From Apostichopus japonicus (taxonomy: Eukaryota > Echinodermata > Holothuroidea > Aspidochirotida > Stichopodidae), in NCBI RefSeq assembly GCF_037975245.1, contig NC_092562.1, forward strand, positions 14,451,521-14,515,520: a stretch of 64,000 bases of DNA, read 5' to 3'. This document shows positions 33,691 to 48,200 of the stretch, piece by piece. The stretch's first letter is position 1; each line of letters opens with the position of its first letter. The notes under the pieces were generated by a model. It searched no databases and had not been told where the DNA came from. It worked only from the letters and a program-made list of their open reading frames with translations. The translations under genes and the position numbers were made by a program.

Positions 33691-36600
33691 AAAAATGAAT
33701 TTTTCTATCCCATAAACTCTACAAAAGTGTACAAATACTTGAAAGACAATAAACACTTATTTCCAAAAGTTACAGATTAGAAGTAGAAAATGTAACCAAA
33801 TTGCACCATGTTATAAACAATCATTTATGACTTGATAAGAAATAACAATTTTTATATCATTCCACACAAAATTTCATGTATTAGTCCATTTCATCAGTCC
33901 TGGAAAAGGGAGTTACTGCCTTTAGAGCTGCCATAGGAAAAAGACACTGTAAGTGGATTGAGACTTAAAAATGAAACACATTTTACACTTGGCCTATGTG
34001 TACTATACATGCCATGCAGTTAAACGATGACACCAAGGGGGACGAATTCTAGTCCATACTCATTGTGATAAACCAACCACCCAAATAGTAAACAAAGGTA
34101 CAAAACATAATGTTAAGAAAATACTCCCTGCCCCTTGTTATTAGTACTTGGGACGACAAAAGGTCTATAATATCATGTACTAAGTAGTGATTTGGTAGAT
34201 CCAGCACCTCCCTATCTCACCTGAGTCCCCTGTTTCCAAGCTCCTTATACAAAAAAAAAACACAATGGTAAAATGACACAATGGCTTGTAGTGTTTTATT
34301 GTCCTGCTAGGTCCCACTACCTGAAAATAATTAGAAACCTATCTGAGAATTAATATCTGTGTACTTATTAAATGGAGTTCCCCACCCCCATATCCATTAC
34401 TCTGACAGCACCTGTAGTAGTCAATAAAAAATACTCTAGAAAACTGATCCAAATTCAATGACGGAGTAGGCACAGGTCAGAATTTCATTACACAAACAAA
34501 AGAAGGCCACATGTATTATGAATGACTTTGTGCATTAAGAACACTCTACATTATCTAATAGTGATACTTTAGGATAACCTCAGATCTGAATAAAAATCAA
34601 TTCATTTTTCCATTGGCTACTAACTATAAAGCATTTGTACATCTTCACTACAAATACCCACATACCAAATATTAAACAAAAAAAGCCATCATCATCATGG
34701 TGAAATAACGCAGTAATCTAAACATCTAGCCGTTTATGGTTAGTACTCTTTACAGTTATTTTTGAACAGAAAAAAGATCTACTTTACTTGTGCTGTTGAA
34801 GCCTCTCGATAATATATAGTTGAATTCTGTCTTTCTTTAGACAACGCATGCTAGTAACTTGTTTGAATATTAAATTCATGACCAACTGGGTCTTACAATT
34901 CAAAACTGCAAACCTTTTCATTGTAAACTTAAACATCACATGGTCCAATGTTAGTAGTTGCTCACAAGAGCACTCGCATAGAAACAGGCTGTTATAAGTA
35001 CAATTATCTCTGGCTAATCAAAAGTTTTGACCAGGGGAGCTACTCTGCCATGATGATAATGTTACAATATTAGAAAAAAAAACATGATTCTTTCAGTAAC
35101 CAATAAGAAAATTCTGACACATTGCACACAGTTTCTTCCAACTGTTGACGAGTTGACAGAATTAAATGTTTTCAATATTTCAATGCTCCTCCCCCCCCCC
35201 AAACAAATAATAATAAAAGTCCAAAAAAATGATATAAAAACTGAGAGGAAAAAAAAACAGTTGTAGGTAGGGTTCTAATGTTATATGTTAAACCTGTAAA
35301 ATTGCAACAAACATTACTGGCGAAAAAGTACTTTACGGTAGATTCCTTTTGTTAGAGAAAAGTTTGATGTACAGCTTTTATACAACACGAATACACTTTA
35401 TATTACGTTCTACCTTCAGGCAAGTATGCTGAGAAGGTTATACATTTCAGTTCAAGAATGGCATGGTATCTGACAAAGTTTCATACATTTTCTGGTAAAA
35501 ATTTAATGGTTTTCTCATAAAGAATATTTCTAATAAGAGTTGAGTTCATGTTTCAAGAGCATCAGTATTGTCAGGAATATCTCGAGTTAAAAACATTGGC
35601 CAATTTTTTTCAAAATTTGTTCTGTTGGGATTTTGTCCATCTTTCCATAAACACTGAGGAGTACTACAAAAAATATATATATATTTTATGTCACACTGTA
35701 AATATGTATTCATTTCAATTATATTTAATGATTTGTGACAAAAAACTTCACAAGTTGAATAATTTGAACAGTTTGCACTAAACAGAGAGCACTAAAAAAA
35801 GAAAAACCACTTTTGGAAACTAAAATTATCAAGAAATTTGGAAACAGATTTTTTTACTGTTTTAGAAACCTTGATAAGTATTTCTCAAAAGGGCTGTGTC
35901 CATATCACAAGAAAGACCATTTTGAAAGATGAACAGTTGATATGAAACAAGAATAAGACACATTTGAAAGTTGCTAATGTATGAAGCATCTTAATTCATG
36001 AGACACATATACCTTGACAAGGCCAATCAATTACACAAACATTTGGAAATGCTAATACAGTAAACATAGTATCTCAGAAAGACGTTGTAATTTCATCAGA
36101 GCCTCTTGGTCTTTATGCGTGTACTCGCTGCTTGGTGACATTTAAAGACAATAACTGAAGTGCATGACAGTCACAGTTCATCGATACAACGCTAAACCGA
36201 CAGCAAATTAAAGATGATAATGTGATCATTATCTCACAGCGACATGCTAAGCAAACTTGGTGAATTGATAGTCAACAGCTAAAAGACGTACTGTATAGCA
36301 GTTTGCGTGCATAGAGGCATACCATTTATCTAGCATTATACAAGGAATTAAAATTCATAAACCTCAAAATTACTACTGTACACAACACTGTTCCCTGTAC
36401 AAGTGTGCACTAGAATATACCTAAAGATCAGCACTGACAAAGTACATATCGCCACCAAATCTGGCGGCGATCAGGAAGATTGCCAGATGCCTAATGACAT
36501 GGCATGCAGTTCCACCATGGAAGCATTAATTTTGGATTAAAATGATTCCCTCCTAAATTGCAAATTTATAGTTGCATTAAACCTTACTGTTTCTGTCACG

Positions 36601-37646
36601 CAGACTGTATGTCTGTCACAGAATTAGTATAATAGTGTCACATGATTTATATGGATCACTGTCTCTCCCATAATACATGCATTTATTCCTGTCACGTGAC
36701 TGGTACAATTGTATCTGTAAGACAGTTTACATATATATATGTCACATGATTTAAAACGGATAGTATCCTGTCACATATTAGCTGATGAAATTGCATCATT
36801 TATTTTATTATTATTATGATATTTATATTATTATTTTGCAGTAATTTTCAATCTGTAACCTGCATAACTTTGTCTGCCATATGAATGATGGTCTTTGCCC
36901 TGTCACATGACAGATATTCTTTGCACGTGTCTCATGATTGATGTGACTGTATCCAATCACACAACAGGTAAGTTTACATTCCCCATTGGAATGGTTTTAA
37001 TTGTACTGTAACATTGTGAACCTGTACACATAATGCGGCCAGTACCTATGGTGTGAAATATGCTATTTGTTTAAAAATCAACCCTGTATTTATTTAACTG
37101 TGCAGTTTATTTGATTTGTGCGAACGCATAAAAATTTCACATGTTTAGTTATAACCCCCCCCCCCCCCCCATGCTACTTACATACTTCTCATTGCATCCC
37201 AAATTAGCTAAAAATGAGTAGATACAGTTTTCAAAGTTTTAATATTTTAGAACAAAGAATAGACATTTTATGAAATACCAAGGTGTAAAGAAGAGTTAGT
37301 GTAGGGGTGTGTTGTAAAACATACTCTAATAAACAGTCTTAACAAATCACACATACTAAAGGTGTACTCAGGCAGTTGCATAAAAGAAAGAAAGCAGAAG
37401 GGGAAAAACCCGCCCTAGGATGCTTGTAGTCATGGTACATCAATGTAACCATATTTCTAACTGGCAGACCGTACAAATACTTTGCCTAAAGCCCTCTGCA
37501 TGAGTCACACACACACCAAAAAAAAAAACTTTTTTAAAGCTTAAAACAAAGCTTCATTGAATCATCATCTTCAACTATCTGCCCCATTGTCATTGTTAAT
37601 CGTTTCCTTCTTCAACGTCTTCTTCTTTGTGATGCACGGAGCATTT

Positions 37647-39277
37647 TCACATTTTCTTACCTATGCCCACTGCCAGCACGATCACCATCACTCCCACGAC
37701 CACCACTGTGACATACACTCCGTACAGGATTAACTTGATGATTGGTTCCTGTCAGAAGAGAATAAGAATAAAAGAGACTTCTAGGAAAAGCAGCAAGAAT
37801 GTCAAAAAGCAAACAAACAAAACTGCAAACTAAAGAACCAAATTGAGAAAAATGTAAAACCACTGCAATGGAAGACATTGACACAAGACATTGCTGTGCC
37901 CAGTCATCTGTGGACAAGTCTTTTTTACACTCTTGGTTGGGTATGTCATGGCTGGGTCATCTTGTATGTATGTATGAATGTATTTAAGACCCTCCTGCGA
38001 GCAGGAACTCGTGAAGAAGCCTCATTGGCTTATCAAAGCCACAAGCTGATCGAAGTCGGTCTCTTACATTCATATTTAACGTCCATGATTATGAATTGTT
38101 ATTTGCCAACAACTCCATAACTGGACGACATACATTAATCTGGGAGTGACTCAAACCTTATGATTGAAAGGCACCGGCGTTAACCACTGAGCTAACACTC
38201 CTCTTCACATCCAAGTGAAATGGTGATCTTATGGAGATGGGTCAATGTCAATCGTCTGTCAAAACGGAAGATCTGTCGCGACTTGATGAATGTCACTTGT
38301 CTTAATATTTTGAGCAAGTCACATACAAGTCACATACAGGCTTTCAAATAGTTTAGCCCTTGGCAGGTGCAACTCCAACAGTGTCCTTCAAGTGGAGGAC
38401 ATTTAACTCAGTGAGGTCTTCAAACATTTACGCTTTCAATAAGCCTTGTCAACATATCAAAGTCTATTACATGTTAGCCTTCAACATTCTAGGCTGTCAA
38501 CATTAGCAGGCTTGCAGCTGAAGATGTTTGACATGTCAGCCATCAAAGCTGAGGCATTCATATTATTAAGCCTTCAAGAATTAGGATTTCAATGTTTGAT
38601 ACCTTTTTCGACCTGTCAATTTTCAATGTATAAGTCTTCAAGATAACAACATTTTACGCATATAGGACTTTTACATTTAGATATTCAATAATCAGGTTTT
38701 TTTTTCAACATCTAGACATCAGCATTTAGTCTTCTGTTTGTAGACATTTAACATTTTCAGCTCTCAACATGCTGTATTGTGTACATGGTGACCATGAAGG
38801 TGACACAGTTTATATTGTGGACCTTCCACGGTTAGGATCCAATGTGTTTCGCCTTTTCAAAATGTAAAACCTTCCGTATTGCAAAGAAACTGTAGGCAGT
38901 CCACATGTTTTCAATATGAAATTGCCTTTAACTTGAATTGCAATGTGTGACCCTTCAACATTGCAGGATTTCAAGTGTATACCTTGAAACATACATGTAG
39001 AGTTTCAACAAACAGAAAATCAAAAGAAAACTACATACTTTTCAATTCTAAAGAAAGATATTGTGACATTTGGTTTCAACATACAGAAATCAGAAGGACA
39101 TGACATCCTATGAAATTCTAAAGGAAGAGAAATTTTGACATTTTTGCTTTTTTTTGTGAAAAAAGTTAATTGAACCATATATACTGACATTTGGAGGTTC
39201 TTGTTCAGCTAGGCCAGCAGTCGATGCAGAGGTAGCATTAGGACCAGCTTTATCTTCCATCGGAATTTCGGTGACGG
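37647..39277 (-). CDS. Gene B: polar linker and last transmembrane exon
   Basis: Exon 39277-39189 encodes AVTEIPMEDKAGPNATSAST and then GLAEQEPPN; its donor is GTCAGT rather than GTRAGT. Exon 37748-37647 encodes EPIIKLILYGVYVTVVVVGV and a further hydrophobic run, ending VGIGKKM and TGA. The sequence at the codon for G after VGI is also a good 5' splice consensus (GGTAAG), so a longer alternative C-terminus made by another downstream exon cannot be excluded. Confidence 0.8.
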
Positions 39278-42200
39278 CTAGAAGAGATCAAGATTGTTAG
39301 AAATACGATGACACGGGTGCCGTAATGAGTAGCTGATACCACTGGTACCTCAACAAGCACAAATATCACTGATTTGCTAACAGGTACTAAGTACTGCTAT
39401 CCGATTAAGCAGCTACAACTTTAGTCGTAATGTTGATGAGTGGGTTACAACTGAATATCTATGAAAGTTACCTCAACTGAGTAGCTACAGTGATGTCTTA
39501 TTGCCCCACAACAGCTAATCTTATTAGGAAATTTACACTAACACTACCATACTCTAAATAAGTGGTTGCATCTTCTACCTTGATATATGTGATTGCAAAT
39601 GATAAGGTTTGTAATTAGACGAACAACATTTAACCTACACCTGGCACATTATATGATTGGCTACAACTGCTATCTTAAAAAGGCTTTCTGGTGACCAACA
39701 ATGTCAAACTTTCATCGAAGAGAAAAATATTCCACACTGCTAGTTGAAAACCCCATCTCAGTATCGTTTCCCTCTAACTCGAGATATAGTTTGATTAAAT
39801 ATAACCTATTTTTGAGTGGCTAAACCTTCAACTTGAGGTTACATCTTATATTTTTTATTAGAGGGCCTCGTGGAAAATTAGCTAAATAGCTAAACGAGCT
39901 ACCCTCTCAAAATAAAGTTTAAATAAAAATAAATAAAATAAAACTACTCCAGGAAGTTGGATCACAGTAAGACATCTGTCATCTGAGCCAATAGTCTTCA
40001 AAATTCCTGAATTAGACAATTATAATCTTGAAACTGATACTTTTGGAAAATTTTGTATAAGTAGCTGTCAAATGTTTCTGTATCTAGAAGTTCATCAAAA
40101 TGACTCTTTTTTCTTTTCTTTTTGGAAATATTCTTTTCCTTACAATTCACAGTTTCAGCTGAATTGCCCTGAAGGCATCATCCATAACAACAACAAAATT
40201 TGAGTTGATTCAAATCTTTGCGATACAAAAATGTTATAATGATGTGGTTTTTGCTAAGGTATCAGAACATTTTCAGCAATTTTGGCAAGCAATCGACTTC
40301 AGTCACCAGATCCTTTTAATAGCTGCTATATTTGATAACTTAGTAAGTGGCTACAAGTAATATGTGATTAATGAGTCCTTGCAAAAGAGTTCAAGACTCA
40401 CACATGAGTATAAAGGTACTCACCTTTTTTCTGGAGTAAATCAATAACTGTCAGAAGGACCCAGACAGCTAAATGAAAGAACACCAGAGCCACCACGATG
40501 GGAAAGACGAACTGCGGCACTGACTCTAGCAACACACCTCCTTCCTGGCCAGGACGATTAGAAGTACCCAACAAAATCGTCACACCTGTGAAATAGTTCA
40601 AAACATGAGCATCTATTACATTCGTAGGGATTTGACATAATAATAATAATGTCATGCAACTGAGAAAGAATCGAAATACCAAATACTCATATAGATCTAC
40701 AGTATCAAATCCAGAAAGCAATCGTATAACTCAACCAACAGACTAATTATCATATATCACGTTAAAGCTTCTATGGAGATTCTACATTAAAGGTTGCCAG
40801 TATTGAAGCATGCTTCAAACTGCCAGAACTTTTACAAATTCATTCATCTAAACGATCTACCCATCTGAGTGACCCACCCCAAGATGATCTGGGGGAATGA
40901 ATTATCAGATGTTTCCCAGGGAGATACAATGATCTAGAAGAGAAAAGTCAAAAGAGTTCAAGCATGACCGAAGGTGACCATTTTTTATTACATTGCCAAA
41001 GCAGAATCTATGCCATGGTGACGGCGTGTGTTGTGCGTATTTGGTCCGTAAACATGATTATTCACATATTATACAACACCTAAATATATTCCGGCCGTTT
41101 GATTGGTCAATTGCTCGTCGGTTGCATGCAAAAATCTGCTCTATTGCACTCTATGAAATAGAACCATGGGTTATACTTTTTTGATAGCACTTTTTTCAAT
41201 GGTAAGAGAGCAGAGAAACCTGTCTGTTCAAAACAATCTGTTGCATGAGTGCATTTTACATCCAATTATATCCAAATTTGAAGGTGTTGTATAAAACAAA
41301 TAATGAACGGTTTCCATTCGTGCAATAGTGCAAATATTTCATTCGTTGAAAGATGTAATTTGTTCCATTCAACTCAGCTGCGCCTCGTTGAATGGAACAT
41401 CCATCTTTCAACTCATGAAATATTTGCACTATTGCACTCATAGCCATTCATTATTTGTATAGTAAATGATGGTTCAACTTCATATTTGTTATGCGAGTCC
41501 ACTGGTACATGAGTAAAGAAACCTGTCCTTTATTTGTTGACGAGTCAGTGGTCATTTAAGAGAACGGATGTTAACGTCTGAAGAGTTTTGTGTACATGAT
41601 TATTCCAAAAGTTTAAGTTGGAATTAGTTTCATATTTTTGTAGGTTGATCCACATAGTACAGGAACCTTTCTGTCCATGATGGTCAAAATTTTAATGATC
41701 TTGGGTTTGGACTAATCACTTATTTTGTTGGCACTCTGGTTGGTCTTTCTAATATATTTGGGGACAATGCAGCATGGCCGTTACATTCAGTAGTTTTTGA
41801 AAGACTGGTAAAACATAATCATACCTCCAAGGAGAAGAGCTGACATACCAACACCCCAGTGACACCAGTTAAACAGATTTCTCCTGAAAAAAAATGGGAA
41901 AAAGAAAGAGACAATGTTATGCAACCGTCTTAAAACACTTTGAAAGTGCTGTAGACTTGGAAGCACTGTTCACATTAGTTTCAGGCAATTGGGGGATTCC
42001 CGCAACTTATCTAGATAGTCCCGCAAAAATATTTTCTCTTTTGGGAATTTCCCGCAACAATTCCTGGTACTTCCCGCAACTTGCACTTTTGTACAAGTTT
42101 ACAAAACTAGCTGATAATAAGGTTGAAGAGGTCACAATGGCCAACCTTGAATACAGCCTTATATTTCCCATATTGATCAAAAGGTGTGAGAAAACATACA

Positions 42201-45200
42201 GTACCCCTGTGGCGACTCACCAAGGTTCTCCTGGGTGTGGCCTAAACAGAGCCATGATGACATTGATTGGTCCAAGCGCCATTACAATGGTTCCGAGTAT
42301 GGCATGCATGAACCTAATCGTACCTTCCTGTTGAAACATCACAAAAAATTGTATGTGAAACGTGTTCTGTAATTATTCACAAGATCTTAATGACTTATGG
42401 ACAACAAACCCAAACCCACAAATTTTGCTCTTAACCACATGTGAGCAAACAATTTTCTGCAGTCTGGGAGATTTTTAGAAACCCTTTAGACCTGCAGGCC
42501 ATGTTAGCAGGGTCAACAACAAAAATATGTATAGACCTTATTTGGGGAGTTTGAAGACAGGGGCTAATGGTGACAGAAATTTTTTGTAACTAAATTAACA
42601 GATGGACAATAAATACTTATTTCCCATTTAAAGTCATTTAATGTGGCAAGCTACATCCTTAATTTATCGAGGCACTTGGGTTGAGTAGAAAGTTCCACTG
42701 TGGCCCAACAAGACCAATTTCATGCCCATCTCTGCTCTAGACATTCAGCATTATAGAACGTCGGTAGAATATATATGCAAATGTTGTGAGCACTGAGTAA
42801 ACATCTCTTACTCAGAAGTACTGTAGACTAATGGTTGCATCACCTGCAAGGCACCAAAATTTTCATGGAGATGAGAAAAATCCAGATTACGAATAAATTG
42901 AGGACAAAACACAAATCCTGGCCATGAAATATGGATTGAGCTTTATACGCACAAGGTGCACTATTTAGCATCTTCAAATTTGATTTTGAAATAAAAGAAC
43001 ACATAGTGTTATCAATTATTACACTATATTACATTTAGTTTTTATAGCACTCACCTCTGGTTTGATATAACCTCCGACATGAATAATAATGACAATGTAA
43101 GCTATCACGGCAAGTGTAACCACAGAAACCATGCAGAACCGGTGGACCTGCCATAAGAGAATGGATAAAATCTGGTCATTATTTTCAGTGTCCATCGTAT
43201 GAAAGACTAACTATCATCCAAATGAATAAAAGTGAAGAAATCGAAATAACGAGAAGAAAATGAATAAAAGTGAAGAAATCGGAAAAAAAACGTGAAGAAA
43301 ATGAATAAAGTGAAGGAATCAAACAAAATGAATAAAAGTGAAGAAATAGAAAAAAACGTGATTTTTTTTTTATGGGGGGCTAACCACAATTCTCCACCAA
43401 TTTTACAGTTGTAGAATTTGGAAGAAAACAATATATACTCTTTATAGCTACGGTGAGAAACAAAAATCATATATTACCCCTTCCAAGACCAGGGATGCAT
43501 TCAAGCTAAAACCACTTTGTACATAACAAAGGCGGAGCATCGATCCCGGAAGCATCTACCTCCAACTTCTGCGTTAACTACATACATATTGACCTAAATG
43601 CATGTTTAATGATTATGACACATAAAGATAATATAAATTAAATTTGCACAGGAACAGCCAGCATTGATTCCAAGCTGACATCACCTAACGAGGAAAGGAA
43701 GGACCAAAATTATTGGAATTTCGTAATTTTGATTTCCCCAAAACTTCCAAACAAAGATGCTTGGTAGGTCACAAAATCTGATTATAAGGCAAAAGTCAAA
43801 CAAATGAACAACACCTATGCAAAATTGAGTTTTTGTTTTTTTGTTTACTTTTAGCTATAGAATTGCAACATTATATTACAGGGCATGTAAATGACAGACC
43901 GGCTCATTTTGACAGTTTCAAATTAGGTATCAATATCCTGGTGATTCAGGCCCTCTGATTCATTCTCAGACATCAAGGGAGATAATCAGCTATGGAAAGG
44001 TTCTTTTGTCCAAGTGATGATAAAATTATTCTGAAACTATGAGTTATATTTATTAATCTCTAGAATATTTGGGGTGCAATTCTGATCACCTTTGAGGGGT
44101 ATGTGCACTACATGCTTGAGTAAAATGCCAGTGGATCCTATCAAAGTGAAAGAAGTGTTGTAAGTGAATAACTTCATCCAAAAAGATGGAAGATCAGCCC
44201 ATAACTTACGGCAAACCAAGACGGCTTCCCACAGAGTTTACCTGGCAACGACTTCTTAAAGAACCTAGCTGTGGTAATGCCAATACTTGCAAAGCCCAGC
44301 CAAGCCAAGACCATAAAAATACCTAAACATGCAGAGGAAAAAAATTTAGTAAAAGCAACATATTACAGCAAAAGATACATGAATGTGAAACAAAATGCCT
44401 CCCTCCACCCAACCCATTTTACAGCATTTTATCAGGTTGCTACACACTTCCTCCCCCGGCCCACCATCTCTATTTTCACTACCTACGACACCAACGTACC
44501 ACTACCTTTCTGCAAATTCAATTGCAGTTTATTCGGACCGGTTCTATAGACACCCTTCCTAGCAAATTTGAAGATGCTCTGCACCTTTTTGACATGATCA
44601 ACTCTTAAGTAGTGAGTGGTTCAATTAGTTAGACAAGTTAGTTCTTACTTTGTGTTTAATTTGATACTAGCAATGTTTACATCCTTGCAAGGGACAAAAA
44701 ACAATATAGTCTCCCAACTAGACAAGTTTGCATTCAAACTGGTAAAGTTCTGCCAGTGTGTCATGGGATCTAACAAAAAGGATTCTGATTGTTTCATCAC
44801 CTTGTGCCCAAATGCCAAACCATAAACGTTTAATTTGATCAAGGTGGCAACTTATAATGCTTTTGGCTTGTCGGGGGGTCAATATTGCAACAATAATATC
44901 ATACCTTGAAAATATAAAAACAAAAAATATTTAACTTTACTGGAACAAACCTATGCCATTTCCATACTGAAACCAAACATTGCTCTCCTGTCCAGTTCTT
45001 TATGTCCAATCATAAAATTTACAAAGTTCACTGTCAGTTGGCAGATTGTGTGAGTTTTTCTTTTGCTACTTACCTACCCCAAACTTGATTCGATACTTTT
45101 CTCTCATCATCGCACATATTGCAAAATATCAGACTCCCATCTTTCACTTCATGAAGAAAGAAAATCCTCTGTGGATTTTTGACTGACACCCTCCCCCCCC

Positions 45201-48200
45201 CCCCCTGCAACGGCATAGAAACAACGGTCATAAAGTGATCAACACCAACCACAAGCTGAATGGCTCAGTGAGTAGAGCACAGGATTGTAATCCTTATGTC
45301 ACTGGTTCAACCACCATTGTGGTCAATATCCTCTTTCTTTCTTTCAAATTTGTAATGTTGTCCCTGATTTATTGATAAAAAAGGCCAGGATGTTATTAAA
45401 AGAATACTACCATGAAGCTTTTGTAGTGCACTGACAGAGGACCCAACACCTGCAGCAATGTTTTCTGTGAAGTCAGTCGGTCCTGAACCAACTTCACGTT
45501 CGGCATGCCTGGTGACATGACCTGTGAAGAAACATCAGGTCTGTCATAGCTTCAGAAACACATCAAATATTGGAACAAAAAGTAAACTATTTTTCTAAGA
45601 AAAGGCACCCCAAGATAGATAGCCATGGTCACAAAAGACCAAAGAACTTGAACCCATTCTCAACACCAGTCCCCTCTTCATTGAGCCTGTGATCATGAAA
45701 CGATGCATTGCGATGTCTTAACTGCACGCTTTTTAGCATAATTAGCAAATTTAGAGCCAGGGGAGTAGTTCTCAGTATCAAAATTAAAATTCAGCGTTTC
45801 TGACGGACAGTTGCAGAAAGGTAGGAATTAGCTACCTGAAAGATGTGATGGCACAAGAGCAGTGTGAGTTAAGAGGTCAGGTATTAGAATCTGCAGTTCA
45901 CCCCTCCCACACCATCATTTGGACATGTATGACATCATTACCAATTCTTCTTATATTTGCAAACAGAATGTTCAGAAATTAAATATCATTTTTCGGGGGA
46001 ATTACCAAAGTGATTTTGAGAAAATAGATACCAATTTCTCTCACCACTGTATCACTTCCCCCTTGCCCCCCCCCCCAAAAAAAATATATAAACAACATTG
46101 ATCAAAGCTTCTATAACGTTTTATGGAATTGCATTACCTCAAATTATATTTTCTTACTCTTTTCTTTATCTTTTGGGATTTCCCAAACAGCGTAATTACT
46201 TGAGATATACTTATTCATCATGATATTAATCTACTACATATTAAACACACACCTGTAGTTAATTCGACATTGGCCTTGTATCTTGTACAGTTAGTGTATA
46301 CCTACCATCAGAAGTAAGAGATGCCCCCCAAGCAAGTAATGGTGTGTATTCATTTCCAGTTTGGAGATCGAAAAAGTCTGAATCGTCTGCTACACTCTGC
46401 TCTCTTTTAAAAGTGCAAGACAATACGCCATTTTCAAAGGTCACAGATTGGTCGGACACACCTTTCTGTCATGAAAGAGGAACACATAAACGACGGAATC
46501 GTCTTTACTTTGCTTCAACCCAACGATTTCAAACAGATTAGTTTTACAGGAAGATAAATGTATCTGGATGTGTTCAATTTGTTCCTCTGAAGTCTATAAA
46601 AGTCACACCAGGAAGGATGAAACCTGCTAATAACTAGCCAGATCATAACATGAAAATGAAATGTGTGGGACACAAAATGTTAAAAATGTTCCGTGTTTGT
46701 CTTACGTAATAACACATAAGAAGAAGCTATAGATGTGAGAATGAGTAAAGTGGGTACAAACAGTTGGACTGGTTACTAAGAGAGGACGGTGCCAAAATGT
46801 TACCAAGTGTTGATTAAGAAGGCACAGAATGGACTGGTCACCATGAAAGAACACAGCTATAAGGTTACCAAGAGTCAATAAAATGCTTTTGCAATGGAGG
46901 TGACATACTCCCTGATGCTGGTATGTGGGTGACCATATCTTGACTCTTCAGCATAAACTAATGGCATTATTGATGACCTCAAAGGCAACTACAATCTCAC
47001 ATTTTTTTTCAAATACTGGAACTACATTATTTTACAGGAGTGCAATAGGGAACCATATGTAAACCCTCAACCCTTGTGTCCCCCCCCCTCCCCTCCCCAA
47101 CAAAAAACTAATTTTTTTCAAATGCTAATTTGGTCACTCACCAGTTCTAGAGGAATGTTGGATCTGACATCATTTCTGGATCGGACGACAGCTCTATTTG
47201 AGGTGCAAGCATAGACTTCAGAATCATCCTGAAGAAGAAAGCAAAACACACTATTGAGCTGCTTACTATCCTATAAACACACTACTCCAGCAAGCAGTGT
47301 TGTAGACAAGACTTCAACAATCCAGATGAAATCCAGATGTACAATGGCGAGGAGCCAAGTAAACACACAGAAGTTGCACATACCCTAACATTGCCCACTA
47401 ACTAGTTCTAGCATCAGACTTTGTGTTACACCTGTATAGTACAAACTTGTATTCACTCATAGGGTAGTACAATTGTCTAAATTTGTACTACTCATGGACT
47501 ATTTTGTTAACTGTTCCACTCGTACTCTGCAAACATATACATATCATGTACTCGTACCGGTACCCACTCATGGATGAAGTTGTACTCTTACTTGTGCAAT
47601 GTCTAGAGCCATTTTTTAGGAAGCCTTCCAGCCTAATTCTGGTTTACTGGCAATTACTGCCCCCCTCCATCATCCTGTCATACAACCATAAGTATCTTGG
47701 AAGTACCTGTTTAAATTTAAATATCCTATTCTTTATTCCATCATAGTATTGTGTGTGTGCACTGGCAGTCTTAAGACAGCGTCTAATTATTCCTTGCCTT
47801 GTATAGGGGAGGGGGTAGGGGGCTGCTTGTTAAAGCCTTGGTTATTCAGTACTTGTGTACCTCCTTGAAATTATGCACTTTCTGTACTCCAAATGTACTA
47901 CTTTATATGGTGGCAAGACTGTAAATTAACTACTAAAATGGCTATGCACAATATGTATTAAAAATTGTATAATACTTACCATTCCCCCAGACTTTGAGAG
48001 ACCAATTGCAATGTAACCATCAGCACCTGCAACGAGGTTGAATAAAATAAGTCCATCCTCTCCCAAACTCCAGGATGAAAATGCGGTACAGCTGTTTGCA
48101 GGGTCAGCAGTATCACACCCAGGGGGTATACTGAAGCATCCTTTACTCTCCCCGCACACGCCCTCGTCCTGTGTATAGCAAAAGAAATAAACCATTAATA

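Larger units (their letters stand above)
31483..37646. other. Intergenic region between the pogo element and gene B
   Basis: Apart from the hAT remnant and the tandem repeat noted separately, this stretch is AT-rich with no exon-like open frame recognised. It would include the 3' UTR of gene B; an AATAAA on the minus strand (TTTATT at about 37089-37094) is a candidate polyadenylation hexamer. GTCACATGAT-like words recur at 36630-36930. Confidence 0.4.

Noticed and set aside
41894-42334. 146-codon plus-strand frame, the longest open frame in the window
   Set aside because: It is antisense to gene B's exon 42327-42221 and its intron, has no recognisable domain and no splice or initiation support.
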